Shown here one piece after another: positions 47,128-55,593 of a stretch of 64,000 nt of DNA (positions within the stretch are counted from its first letter, which is position 1; the number at the start of each line of letters is the position of its first letter). This DNA is from Achromobacter sp. UMC46. Its GTDB lineage: Bacteria; Pseudomonadota; Gammaproteobacteria; Burkholderiales; Burkholderiaceae_B. Under the pieces are notes generated by a model. It did not search any database. It worked only from the letters and a program-made list of their open reading frames with translations, and was not told the DNA's origin. The DNA is taken from contig NZ_LZZS01000040.1 in assembly GCF_014170335.1 (NCBI RefSeq), positions 186,001 to 250,000 of the forward strand, given 5' to 3'. Both the position numbers and the translations under genes were made by a program.

Positions 47128-49056
47128 ATGCCTATCGCGTTCAATCGTGTCTACCTGGAGAGCGCCGGCTACTTCATGCCGGGCGAGCCCGTGTCCAACG
47201 ACGCCATGGACAGCTACATCGCGCCGCTGAACCGGATGTCCAGCCGCATCAAGAGCCGCATCCTGGCCGAGAACGGCATCAAGCACCGCTACTACGCCAT
47301 CGATGCCGAAGGCGCCACCGTGTTCACCAACGCGCAGCTGGCCGCCCACGCCATCCGCGATTGCCTGCGGCGCAACGACAGCGACCTGTCTGCCGTGTCG
47401 CTCCTGACCAGCGGCTCGTCGGGCGGCGACGCGCTGATGCCGGGCTTTGCGAACATGATCCAGGGCGAACTGGCCGCGCAGCCGATGGAGACGCTGTCGG
47501 TGCACGGCATCTGCGCGGCCGGCGTGTCGGCGATCCAGGCGGCCGCGCAAGGCGTGGAGATGGGCGGGCACGCCAGCGCCCTGGCCGTGGCCAGCGAACT
47601 GCCGTCGCGGCTGTTCAAGCGTTCGCGTTTCGCGGCGCGCGGCTACGACGCGGACTTCGACGCGCACTTCCTGCGCTGGATGCTGTCGGACGGCGCGGGC
47701 GCGCTGCTGCTGGGCAACACCGGCCGCGCGCTGCCGGGGGCGTCCAGCGGCGTGCGGCTCAAGCTGAAGTGGGTGCATCAGCGCTCGTTCTCGGGCGATT
47801 ATCCGGTGTGCATGCAACTGGGGCTGTCGGCCGACCGGCAGAAGGGCCACCTGGACTATCCGTCCTGGAACGAGGCCGAGGCCGATGGCGCGCTGTCCTT
47901 GCGTCAGGACATCCGGCTCTTGCCGCACCTGTTCGACATCGGCATCCACGAGTACGCGAAGCTGGTGCGCGACGGTTGGCTGGATCCCGATCAGGTGGAC
48001 CATTTCCTGTGCCACTACTCGTCCGAAAAGTTCATCCCGGTGGTCGAGGACCTGATGGAGAAGGCGGGCCTGGTGATCCCGCGCGAACGCTGGTTCAGCA
48101 ACCTGGCGTGGCGCGGCAACACCGGCGCGGCGTCCATCCTGATCATGCTGGCGGAATTCCTGGAGACCCGCGAAGTGAAGCCGGGCGAGCAGATCTTCTG
48201 CTACATCCCCGAGTCCGGGCGCTTCATGGCCGCCTACATGCTGCTGGAGGCGGAAGCCGTGCACGCGCCGCTGGCGGTGGCGGGCAAAGCGGCAACGCCG
48301 GCGGTGCCCCGCGATGACGCGCAAAGCGGCGACGCTGAGGCGATCGCGCCGCCGCACGACCCCGACATGGCGCCGCAAGGGCTGGGCCAATTGCTGACCG
48401 AGCTGGCGGCCATCTGGCACGATTACCGTTCGCGCGTCTGGCGCACGCCGGTCGTGCGCCGTTTGCGCAATCGCCAGTTCCAGACGGCCGATTACCTGAA
48501 CTGGATGGAGAACTGGATTCCGCAGGTGCGCGAAGGCAGCAAGTGGATGCGCGAAGGCGCGGCTTCGCTGTCGGAACAGTACGCGCCCTTGGCCGCGCTG
48601 ATCGACATGCACGCCGGCGAAGAGCAGAACGACTTCCAGATCCTGTTCCAGGACTACCGCAATGCGGGCGGCACGGTGGACAGCATCGACGCGCTGCGCC
48701 GCAATCCGGGCGGCGAAGCGCTGAACGCCTATCTGCACAGCCTGGCCGCCACGCGCGACCCGATCGGCCTTTTGGGCGCGATCTACATCATCGAAGGCAC
48801 AGGCCAGCGCATCGTGCCCGCGCTGCTGCCGCTGCTGAAAGCCAGCCTGTCGCTGCCGCCGGACGCCTTCCGCTTCCTGGAGTACCACGGCCACAACGAC
48901 GAACACCATCTGGCGCGCTGGTTGTCGGCGGTGGAGTTGGCGCTGGATTGCGACGAGGACGGCCGCGCCGAACAGCGCATCGTGGACACCGCGCGCCGCA
49001 CGGCCGCGCTGTACCTGATGCAGTTCCATCACGTGATGGAGGGCGATACGGCATGA
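47128..49056 (+). CDS. KASIII (FabH-like) synthase fused to a haem-oxygenase-like di-iron domain
   Basis: The 642-residue protein has two parts. Residues 1-390 are a ketoacyl-ACP synthase III fold with the catalytic Cys129 (HGICAAG), His296 (FLCHYSS) and Asn331 (RGNTGAAS), so condensation or acyl transfer is likely. An Ala/Asp-rich linker (about 391-412) leads to residues 415-642, a helical TenA/haem-oxygenase-like domain. This has HAGEEQND (His495, Glu498, Glu499), IIEGTG (Glu556) and EYHGHNDEHH (His587, Asp591, His594), a ligand pattern like that of di-iron oxidases such as UndA. The fusion suggests that an acyl product is handed to an oxidase. The reaction is inference. It overlaps the next gene (ATGA). 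Confidence 0.85.
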   Translation: MPIAFNRVYLESAGYFMPGEPVSNDAMDSYIAPLNRMSSRIKSRILAENGIKHRYYAIDAEGATVFTNAQLAAHAIRDCLRRNDSDLSAVSLLTSGSSGGDALMPGFANMIQGELAAQPMETLSVHGICAAGVSAIQAAAQGVEMGGHASALAVASELPSRLFKRSRFAARGYDADFDAHFLRWMLSDGAGALLLGNTGRALPGASSGVRLKLKWVHQRSFSGDYPVCMQLGLSADRQKGHLDYPSWNEAEADGALSLRQDIRLLPHLFDIGIHEYAKLVRDGWLDPDQVDHFLCHYSSEKFIPVVEDLMEKAGLVIPRERWFSNLAWRGNTGAASILIMLAEFLETREVKPGEQIFCYIPESGRFMAAYMLLEAEAVHAPLAVAGKAATPAVPRDDAQSGDAEAIAPPHDPDMAPQGLGQLLTELAAIWHDYRSRVWRTPVVRRLRNRQFQTADYLNWMENWIPQVREGSKWMREGAASLSEQYAPLAALIDMHAGEEQNDFQILFQDYRNAGGTVDSIDALRRNPGGEALNAYLHSLAATRDPIGLLGAIYIIEGTGQRIVPALLPLLKASLSLPPDAFRFLEYHGHNDEHHLARWLSAVELALDCDEDGRAEQRIVDTARRTAALYLMQFHHVMEGDTA

Positions 49057-49949
49057 GCAAGGAACCCGAATTCCTCTCCAAGGCGCACGACCCGGCCGAC
49101 CCCAGCCCCTGGCTGGCCTTGTACCTGGACCGCAGCACGCCATTGCCGGACAAGGTGAAGAAAGCCTGGCTGACGGATTCCAGCTGCGCGTCGCGCCAAT
49201 ACCTGCTGCCGTTCCTGCGGCCGCTGGCGCGCGCCTTCATCATTCTGATCCAGGTGGTGAAGACGTTCCTGCCGCGCCGCTGGTCGCATTCGAAGCTGCT
49301 GCACCGCATCCTGGCGTGGGGGCTCAAGCGCTTCGTGTCGCCCGAGGCCAACTGGCTGATCCTGCGCCACTTCCATCTGGGCGCGCAGGCGCTGGCCTTC
49401 ATCGCCGCGAACTCGCCGGTGCCGATCACGACCCACCCGCTCGAACCGCTTGAGATCGACGACCTGAAGGACGAACTCTTCGTCAAGCACGACCTGAATC
49501 TGTTCAACTTCGTCATCCGCCTGAACCTGGCGCTGCGGGAGGCGGGCGTGGACATGCATGCGCCCGAGACTGTCGATTTTTCGATGATCAAGGATCCACC
49601 GCTCAAACTGGCCGACATGCCGCAGGGCAAGCTGAACTTCCTGGACCTGCAAAGCGCCATCGAACTGTTCACGCCGCTGTACCAACTGATGCTGACCGAC
49701 AACGACTTCTGGCGCGCGGCCAATTCGCTGCAGCTGGACGAGACCATCGGCATCTACGCGGCCAAGCTGCTGGGCGCGCCGCAGCATCTGATCCTGGTCA
49801 ACAACAGCCATCCGCTGGTGCCCATGTCGACGCTGCGCGCCGGCTATCGCCTGGTGCTGCACGGCTTGTCGACTGAAATGCTGCACAGCCTGCTGATGGA
49901 GATGAAGGCCGCGCAACAGGGGGCGGAACCGCCGGCGCCGATCGCGTAG
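49053..49949 (+). CDS. Unknown protein, partner of the KASIII-oxidase fusion
   Basis: I do not recognise this 298-residue protein. It is soluble-looking apart from a hydrophobic stretch near residues 50-65 (PLARAFIILIQVVKTFL). Landmarks include NWLILRHFHLGAQALAFIAAN, LFVKHDLNLFNFVIRL and a C-terminal NNSHPLVPMSTL; there are several His and Asp residues but no clear catalytic motif. It starts inside the stop of the fusion gene (ATGA), so its product is expected in similar amounts. It closes the operon; a separate promoter follows for the antiporter gene. Confidence 0.8.
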   Translation: MSKEPEFLSKAHDPADPSPWLALYLDRSTPLPDKVKKAWLTDSSCASRQYLLPFLRPLARAFIILIQVVKTFLPRRWSHSKLLHRILAWGLKRFVSPEANWLILRHFHLGAQALAFIAANSPVPITTHPLEPLEIDDLKDELFVKHDLNLFNFVIRLNLALREAGVDMHAPETVDFSMIKDPPLKLADMPQGKLNFLDLQSAIELFTPLYQLMLTDNDFWRAANSLQLDETIGIYAAKLLGAPQHLILVNNSHPLVPMSTLRAGYRLVLHGLSTEMLHSLLMEMKAAQQGAEPPAPIA

Positions 49950-50015
49950 GCGGGCGGCGCGGCGGCGGGCCGCCTGCCCCTGCTTTTGCAGGAGCGACTT
50001 GGTGTAGACCCTGCG

Positions 50016-50043
50016 TTACACGGAAAAACGCCTGCGGTATATT
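50016..50043 (+). promoter_or_regulatory. Predicted promoter of the Na+/H+ antiporter gene
   Basis: TTACAC (50016-50021), 16 bases, TATATT (50038-50043). GTGTA at 50002-50006 is the inverted repeat of TACAC at 50017-50021. The predicted leader is about 80 bases before ATG 50131. Confidence 0.4.
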
Positions 50044-50130
50044 GCGTCCCTTGTTCGGCGGCACGCGCCGGACCGCGTTCGCATCGCGTGATTCTCCGTT
50101 GCGCAGGTCTTTATTCCGGAAGTCCTTCTT

Positions 50131-51414
50131 ATGCCCCAGCCCATCGAAGTCATCGCCACCTTCCTGTTCGCCGTGGCGGTCCTTCATACGTTTTCGGTCC
50201 CTGTTTTCGCGCGGCTGGCGCATCGCGGCGGGCCGCATGCGGGCTTCTGGCACCTGTTCTCGGAAGTCGAGGCGGTCTTCGGCGTATGGGCCTTTGCGCT
50301 GATCGTGTCGATGGCGGCGATATCGGGACCGGCCTCCGCCATCGACTACATGGACACGCGCAACTTCACCGAGCCGCTGTTCGTCTTCGTGATCATGGTG
50401 GTGGCGGCCAGCCGGCCGATCCTGGAAATGGTGGGGCTGATGGTGCGCGTCGTGGCGCGCGCGCTGCCGCTGCCGCGCGAACTGGCCACGTTCTTCGTCG
50501 TGATGGCGCTGGTGCCGCTGGGCGGCTCGTTCATCACCGAGCCAGCCGCCATGACGCTGGCCGCCATCCTGCTTCGCGACGCGTACTTCCGCACCAGCGG
50601 GCGCGCCGGTTTCAAGTATCTGACACTGGGCGTGCTGTTCGTGAACGTGTCGATCGGCGGCGTGCTGACGTCGTACGCCGCGCCGCCCGTGCTGATGGTG
50701 GCCTCCACCTTCGGCTGGGATTCGACCTTCATGGTGCAGCACTTCGGCTGGCGCGCGGCGGTGGCGGTGGTCTTGAACGCCGGCCTGTTGACCTTCATCT
50801 GCCGCAAGGCGCTGATGGAGCGCTCGGTGGGCACAGGCGGCGGCGTGGACGCGCCGGAAGGGTCGGATTCGCGTCCCCCGGTGCCCGCCCTCGTCATCCT
50901 GGTGCACCTGGCCTTCCTGGTGGCCGTGGTGCTGGCCGCGCACCATCCGGCGATCTTCATGGGCCTGCTGATGATGTTCATCGGCTTTTCGGAAGCCTAC
51001 AAACGCCACCAGAACCGCCTGCTGATCAAGGAAGGCCTGATGGTGGGCTTCTTCCTGGCCGGCCTGGTGGTGCTGGGCGGGCTGCAGAAATGGTGGCTGC
51101 AGGACCTGCTGGGCGGCCTGGAGCCGTTCGTGCTGTTCTGGGGCGCCACCGCGCTGACCGCCATTACCGACAACGCCGCGCTGACGTATCTGGGGTCGCT
51201 GGTGGAAGGCACGGGCGAGGCCTGGCGCTACATGCTGGTGGCGGGCGCCGTGACGGGGGGCGGGCTGACGGTGATCGCCAATGCGCCCAACCCGGCGGGT
51301 TTCGCCATCCTGAAGAACCATTTCCCCGACGGCAGCATTTCGTCCGGCCGGCTGTTCCTGTCCGCCCTGGGGCCGACCCTGGTGGCGGCCGTCATGTTCC
51401 TGCTTCCCGTCTAG
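50131..51414 (+). CDS. Putative Na+/H+ antiporter
   Basis: The 427-residue membrane protein has about 11-12 helices and family segments such as GGSFITEPAAMTLAAILLRD and FWGATALTAITDNAALTYLG. These match the putative Na+/H+ antiporter family PF07399 (ion-transporter superfamily). The Asp-Asn pair in ITDNAA may be functional. It has its own promoter and no operon partner. Ion specificity is not shown by sequence. Confidence 0.82.
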   Translation: MPQPIEVIATFLFAVAVLHTFSVPVFARLAHRGGPHAGFWHLFSEVEAVFGVWAFALIVSMAAISGPASAIDYMDTRNFTEPLFVFVIMVVAASRPILEMVGLMVRVVARALPLPRELATFFVVMALVPLGGSFITEPAAMTLAAILLRDAYFRTSGRAGFKYLTLGVLFVNVSIGGVLTSYAAPPVLMVASTFGWDSTFMVQHFGWRAAVAVVLNAGLLTFICRKALMERSVGTGGGVDAPEGSDSRPPVPALVILVHLAFLVAVVLAAHHPAIFMGLLMMFIGFSEAYKRHQNRLLIKEGLMVGFFLAGLVVLGGLQKWWLQDLLGGLEPFVLFWGATALTAITDNAALTYLGSLVEGTGEAWRYMLVAGAVTGGGLTVIANAPNPAGFAILKNHFPDGSISSGRLFLSALGPTLVAAVMFLLPV

Positions 51415-51622
51415 GGAAGGGGGCTGCCGCGCTCCGGGGGCGTCGCCCCTGGGACGGTGCTTCCTGCCCACCCGGCAGGCCGGACACCGACGGTTCATGA
51501 AAAACCGCTAAAATTCAAGACTTTCCCGTACTTTTTCCGGCCTTGCCCACCTGCCGCCCAGGATCCGTTCGTCTGGCGACTGACGGCTTTTGATTTGCCG
51601 GGCCCGCGCCTGGGAGCCCCTG

Positions 51623-51943
51623 ATGCCCATTTACGCTTATAAGTGCAGCGCCTGCGGCCATGCCAAAGACGTTCTGCAGAAGATTTCCGATGCGCCGCTT
51701 TCGGTTTGCCCCGAATGTGGCCAAAGCACGTTTACCAAGCAGGTGACCGCGGCTGGATTCCAGCTCAAGGGCTCGGGTTGGTACGTCACCGATTTCCGCG
51801 GCAACGGAGCTGGCGGCGCCGCGCCGGCCAGCACGCCGGCGGCGTCGGAAGGCAGCGCGCCCGCGGCTGCCCCGGCGGCGGCGGCCGCTCCTGCGGCGGC
51901 ACCCGCTCCCGCAGCGCCGGCAAGCGGAACACCGGCCGCCTAG
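51623..51943 (+). CDS. FmdB-family zinc-ribbon protein
   Basis: The 106-residue protein begins PIYAYKCSACGHAKDV and continues to CPECG, a four-Cys zinc ribbon of the FmdB/CxxC family (residues 1-45). An Ala/Pro-rich tail of low complexity follows. The function of the family is unclear; regulation has been proposed. The order fmdB, DUF502, aspS is conserved in betaproteobacteria, and the next gene begins 10 bases on. Confidence 0.92.
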   Translation: MPIYAYKCSACGHAKDVLQKISDAPLSVCPECGQSTFTKQVTAAGFQLKGSGWYVTDFRGNGAGGAAPASTPAASEGSAPAAAPAAAAAPAAAPAPAAPASGTPAA

Positions 51944-51953
51944 CGTACACGCC

Positions 51954-52625
51954 ATGCGGATGCGCCTCATCAAGAAGTACTTCATCACCGGCCTGTTGAT
52001 CTGGGTTCCCCTGGTCATCACGGTGTGGGTGCTGGGTCTGCTGGTCGCCACCCTGGAAGGGTTCGTGCCTGGCTTCTTGTCGTCCGAATCGCTGTTCGGC
52101 ATCGACATCCCCGGCTTCCGCTTCGTCCTGGTCATCGTGGTGGTGTTGATGACGGGCGTGTTTGCGGCGAACCTGATCGGCCGTACCATGGTGGACCAGT
52201 GGGAAAACCTGCTGGGCCGCATTCCGCTGGTGCGCTCGATCTACAACTCGGTCAAGCAGGTCAGCGATACCGTGCTTGCCCCGAACGGCCAGGCGTTCCG
52301 CCGCGCGGTGCTCGTGCAGTATCCGCGGGCGGGCTCCTGGACGATTGCGTTTGTCACCGGCACGCCCAGCGGTGAAGTGGCCAGCCTGTTGCCCGGCGAC
52401 CACATCAGCGTGTATGTGCCGACGACGCCGAATCCGACGTCCGGTTTTTTCCTGATGGTGCCCCGCGCCGACGCGATGGACCTGCAGATGAGCGTGGACG
52501 CGGCATTGAAGTACATCGTTTCCATGGGCGTTGTCGCCCCGGCCCAGGCGTCCGCGCCCGGGGACCGGCCGGCACCGCTCTCTCCGGTGCCGGGCGTGCA
52601 AGACGCGCCTCGCGCCGATTCGTAA
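51954..52625 (+). CDS. DUF502 membrane protein
   Basis: The 223-residue protein has two N-terminal membrane helices (about 9-32 and 58-80) and the family stretch NLIGRTMVDQWENLLGRIPLVR, then IYNSVKQVSDTV and PRAGSWTIAFVTG. DUF502 proteins are inner-membrane proteins of unknown role. It lies 10 bases after fmdB and 40 before aspS on the same strand. Confidence 0.93.
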   Translation: MRMRLIKKYFITGLLIWVPLVITVWVLGLLVATLEGFVPGFLSSESLFGIDIPGFRFVLVIVVVLMTGVFAANLIGRTMVDQWENLLGRIPLVRSIYNSVKQVSDTVLAPNGQAFRRAVLVQYPRAGSWTIAFVTGTPSGEVASLLPGDHISVYVPTTPNPTSGFFLMVPRADAMDLQMSVDAALKYIVSMGVVAPAQASAPGDRPAPLSPVPGVQDAPRADS

Positions 52626-52665
52626 CCCTTACGCTCAAACTAAGCACACAACGGAGTCATCCCGC

Positions 52666-54453
52666 ATGCGTACCTGCTACACCGGCCAGGTTTGCCGTGA
52701 CCATCTCGGCCAGACCGTCACCCTGTACGGCTGGGTGAACCGCCGCCGCGACCACGGCGGGGTCATCTTCATCGACTTGCGCGACCGCGCGGGCCTGGCC
52801 CAGATCGTGTTCGATCCGGACAACGCCGCCTTCGCCACCGCCGAGCGCCTGCGCAACGAATTCTGCGTCCGCGTCACCGGCCTGGTGCGCGAGCGTCCGG
52901 CCGGCACCGCCAACAGCGAGCTGGCGTCCGGTGAAATCGAAGTACTCTGCAAGGAAGTCGAGATCCTGAACGCGTCGGTCACGCCGCCGTTCCAGCTGGA
53001 CGACGACAACCTGTCGGAAACGACCCGCCTGACGCACCGCGTGCTGGACCTGCGCCGTCCGCAGATGCAGCGCAACCTGATGCTGCGCTACCGCGTGTCG
53101 ATCGAGACCCGCAAGTTCCTGGACCAGCTGGGTTTCATCGACATCGAAACCCCGATGCTGGCCAAGAGCACGCCGGAAGGCGCGCGCGACTACCTGGTGC
53201 CCTCGCGTGTGAACGCCGGCCACTTCTTCGCGCTGCCGCAGTCGCCGCAGCTGTTCAAGCAGATGCTGATGGTGTCGGGCTTCGACCGCTACTACCAGAT
53301 CACCAAGTGCTTCCGCGACGAAGACCTGCGCGCTGACCGTCAGCCCGAATTCACCCAGATCGACTGCGAAACCTCGTTCCTGAACGAATTCGAGATCCGT
53401 GAAATCTTTGAAAACCTGATCCGCCACGTGTTCAAGGTGGTGCAGGGCGTCGACCTGGCCCAGCCGTTCCCGATCATGCCGTGGACGGAAGCGATGCGCC
53501 GCTACGGTTCGGACAAGCCGGACCTGCGCGTGAAGCTCGAATTCACCGACATCACCGACGTGATGCGCGATGTGGACTTCAAGGTGTTCGCCGCCGCCGC
53601 CACGGCGCCCGGCAGCCGCGTGGTCGCCCTGCGCGTGCCCGGCGGTGCGGAAATGTCGCGTAGCGAAATCGACGGCTACACGCAATTCGTCGGCATTTAC
53701 GGCGCCAAGGGCCTGGCCTACATCAAGGTCAACGAAGTGGCCAAGGGCCGCGACGGCCTGCAATCGCCCATCGTCAAGAACCTGCACGACGCCGCGCTGG
53801 CCGAATTGGTCAAGCGCACCGGCGCGCAAGACGGCGACATCATTTTCTTCGGCGCGGATCGCGAGAAGGTCGTCAACGACGCCATCGGCGCGCTGCGCGT
53901 GAAGATCGGCCACAGCGAATTCGGCAAGAAGACCGGCCTGTTCGAAGCCGGTTGGCAGCCGCTGTGGGTGGTTGACTTCCCGATGTTCGAATACGACGAG
54001 GAAGACGGCCGCTACACCGCCGCCCACCACCCGTTCACCAGCCCGAAGGATGGCCACGAAGACTTCCTGGAAACCGATCCCAGCAAGGCGTTCGCCAAGG
54101 CTTACGACATGGTGCTGAACGGTTGGGAAATCGGCGGCGGTTCGGTCCGTATCCACCGCGAAGAAGTCCAGAGCAAGGTGTTCCGCGCGCTGAAGATCGG
54201 CGCTGAGGAAGCCCGCGAGAAGTTCGGCTACCTGCTGGACGCGCTGCAGTACGGCGCGCCTCCGCACGGCGGCATCGCCTTTGGCCTGGACCGCATCGTC
54301 ACGATGATGACCGGCGCCGAATCGATCCGCGACGTGATCGCCTTCCCGAAGACGCAGCGCGCGCAGGATCTGCTGACGCAAGCGCCGTCGGAAGTCGATG
54401 AAAAGCAACTGCGCGAATTGCACATCCGGTTGCGTAACGTCGAAACGAAGTAA
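52666..54453 (+). CDS. aspS: Aspartyl-tRNA synthetase
   Basis: AspS charges tRNA-Asp (and in many bacteria also tRNA-Asn). The 595-residue bacterial-type enzyme has an N-terminal OB anticodon-binding fold (TVTLYGWVNRRRDHGG). Class II motif 2 is FRDEDLRADRQPEFTQID, the GAD insertion domain lies in the middle, and motif 3 is GIAFGLDRIVTMM. ATG 52666 gives the usual start RTCYTGQV. Whether it discriminates Asp from Asn cannot be read from these motifs alone. A palindromic GC element follows the stop directly. Confidence 0.97.
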   Translation: MRTCYTGQVCRDHLGQTVTLYGWVNRRRDHGGVIFIDLRDRAGLAQIVFDPDNAAFATAERLRNEFCVRVTGLVRERPAGTANSELASGEIEVLCKEVEILNASVTPPFQLDDDNLSETTRLTHRVLDLRRPQMQRNLMLRYRVSIETRKFLDQLGFIDIETPMLAKSTPEGARDYLVPSRVNAGHFFALPQSPQLFKQMLMVSGFDRYYQITKCFRDEDLRADRQPEFTQIDCETSFLNEFEIREIFENLIRHVFKVVQGVDLAQPFPIMPWTEAMRRYGSDKPDLRVKLEFTDITDVMRDVDFKVFAAAATAPGSRVVALRVPGGAEMSRSEIDGYTQFVGIYGAKGLAYIKVNEVAKGRDGLQSPIVKNLHDAALAELVKRTGAQDGDIIFFGADREKVVNDAIGALRVKIGHSEFGKKTGLFEAGWQPLWVVDFPMFEYDEEDGRYTAAHHPFTSPKDGHEDFLETDPSKAFAKAYDMVLNGWEIGGGSVRIHREEVQSKVFRALKIGAEEAREKFGYLLDALQYGAPPHGGIAFGLDRIVTMMTGAESIRDVIAFPKTQRAQDLLTQAPSEVDEKQLRELHIRLRNVETK

Positions 54454-54523
54454 CCCCCCCCGAGGCGCCGGGGGGCGCCTCCCCCCCAGGGGGGCGCCTC
54501 GCGGGACCGGCGGAGCCGGATCC
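54454..54523 (+). repeat. 3'-end palindromic GC element, copy B
   Basis: Starts one base after the aspS stop with a run of C, then GAGGCGCC and GGGGGGCGCCTCCCCCCC, and ends in GGACCGGCGGAGCCGGATCC. It is the inverse of copy A at 42145-42213 on the plus strand, and in both cases the C-run end faces the upstream gene. The remaining stretch to 54726 shows no gene. Confidence 0.75.
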
Positions 54524-54726
54524 TCGGCGGCCCGGGTCGCCAGGGTACTTGCTTGCGGAGTGCTGCGCTCTTTGAGCAGCAGGCCTTGCGGTGAGCATCT
54601 TTTTGTTGCGGCAAGGGTTCGCTGAATTGGAGTAATCTGGCAAACGCCGCTTTCCGGCGGTGCTTGCCAGGGCCGCTCTTGGGCCTGGCTAGTGGTTCCT
54701 CTGCTTTCAAAGGCGCCATCGCTTTT

Positions 54727-55593
54727 ATGTCGCTCATCCGTGTCGTCAGCTACAACATTCACAAGGGCCGTTCGGCATTAGGCCGGCGCGACTCCCTGAA
54801 TGAACTGCGCTTAGGGCTCTACGGCCTGCGCCCCGATCTGGTCTTCCTGCAGGAAGTCCAAGGCCGCAACGAGCAGAAATCCCTGCTCGACGCCCAACAC
54901 GAATCCCTTGCCGCCGCCTTGCGGCTGGATGTGGCCTATGGCCGCAACGCCATCCGGCACGCGACCGACCATGGCAACGCGCTGCTGTCGCGCTATCCCA
55001 TCCTTGACCACGAAAACCTGGACATCTCCGATCACCGACTGGAGCAGCGCGGCCTGCTGCATGCGCGCGTCGAGCTCGATGGCCGCGCAGTGCATTGCTT
55101 CGTGGTGCACCTGGGCCTGTTCGCCGGCAGCCGCAGCCGCCAGGTCCTGGCGCTGACTGAACGCATCCGGCGCATGGTGCCCGACGGCGAACCCATCCTG
55201 ATCGCGGGTGATTTCAACGACTGGAACGACCGCCTGGCGCCGCTTTTCGTGCAGCAGCTGGGGCTGTATGAAGTGTTTTCCCACGCGCCGCGCAGCCACG
55301 GCGGCGAACTGCCGCGCCTGCGCGATTCGGTCAAGCGGCTGAGCAATGCGCTGCGGGGCCTGCCCAATAGCGGTTTGTCCGTCATGGAACGCAATAACCA
55401 ATTGGGCATGGAGGGCAGCTCGCGCCTGTTGCTGCCGCCGCCCCGCACCTTTCCCGCCGTCTTCCCCTGGTTCCGCCTGGACAGGATCTATCAGCGCGGC
55501 TTCGCCGTGCGCAGCGCGCGCGTGCTGCGCGGCCGCGAATGGGCGCGGATGTCCGATCACTCCCCCTTACTGGCGGAGCTGGAACTCCCGTGA
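54727..55593 (+). CDS. Endonuclease/exonuclease/phosphatase-family protein (YbhP-like)
   Basis: The 288-residue protein has the EEP fold: VVSYNIHKGR at the start, FLQEVQGRNEQ, GDFNDWNDR and a final SDHSPLLAEL supply the metal and catalytic residues. The pairing of this protein with a ClsB-like synthase matches E. coli ybhP-clsB. The substrate is unknown; a lipid or nucleic-acid phosphodiester is possible. ATG 54727 gives the family start; its stop overlaps the clsB GTG. Confidence 0.9.
   Translation: MSLIRVVSYNIHKGRSALGRRDSLNELRLGLYGLRPDLVFLQEVQGRNEQKSLLDAQHESLAAALRLDVAYGRNAIRHATDHGNALLSRYPILDHENLDISDHRLEQRGLLHARVELDGRAVHCFVVHLGLFAGSRSRQVLALTERIRRMVPDGEPILIAGDFNDWNDRLAPLFVQQLGLYEVFSHAPRSHGGELPRLRDSVKRLSNALRGLPNSGLSVMERNNQLGMEGSSRLLLPPPRTFPAVFPWFRLDRIYQRGFAVRSARVLRGREWARMSDHSPLLAELELP

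Noticed and set aside
46933..49143. 736-codon frame opposite the KASIII-oxidase fusion
   Set aside because: Antisense shadow. The plus-strand protein has clear catalytic motifs, whereas this translation does not.
49798..51498. 566-codon frame opposite the antiporter gene
   Set aside because: His/Gln/Arg-rich antisense translation; the plus strand encodes a clean membrane protein.
54639..54670. Imperfect hairpin before the EEP gene as a riboswitch or terminator
   Set aside because: The stem has an internal gap and no T tract; nothing links it to a known class.
52657..54762. 701-codon frame opposite aspS
   Set aside because: Antisense shadow of aspartyl-tRNA synthetase.
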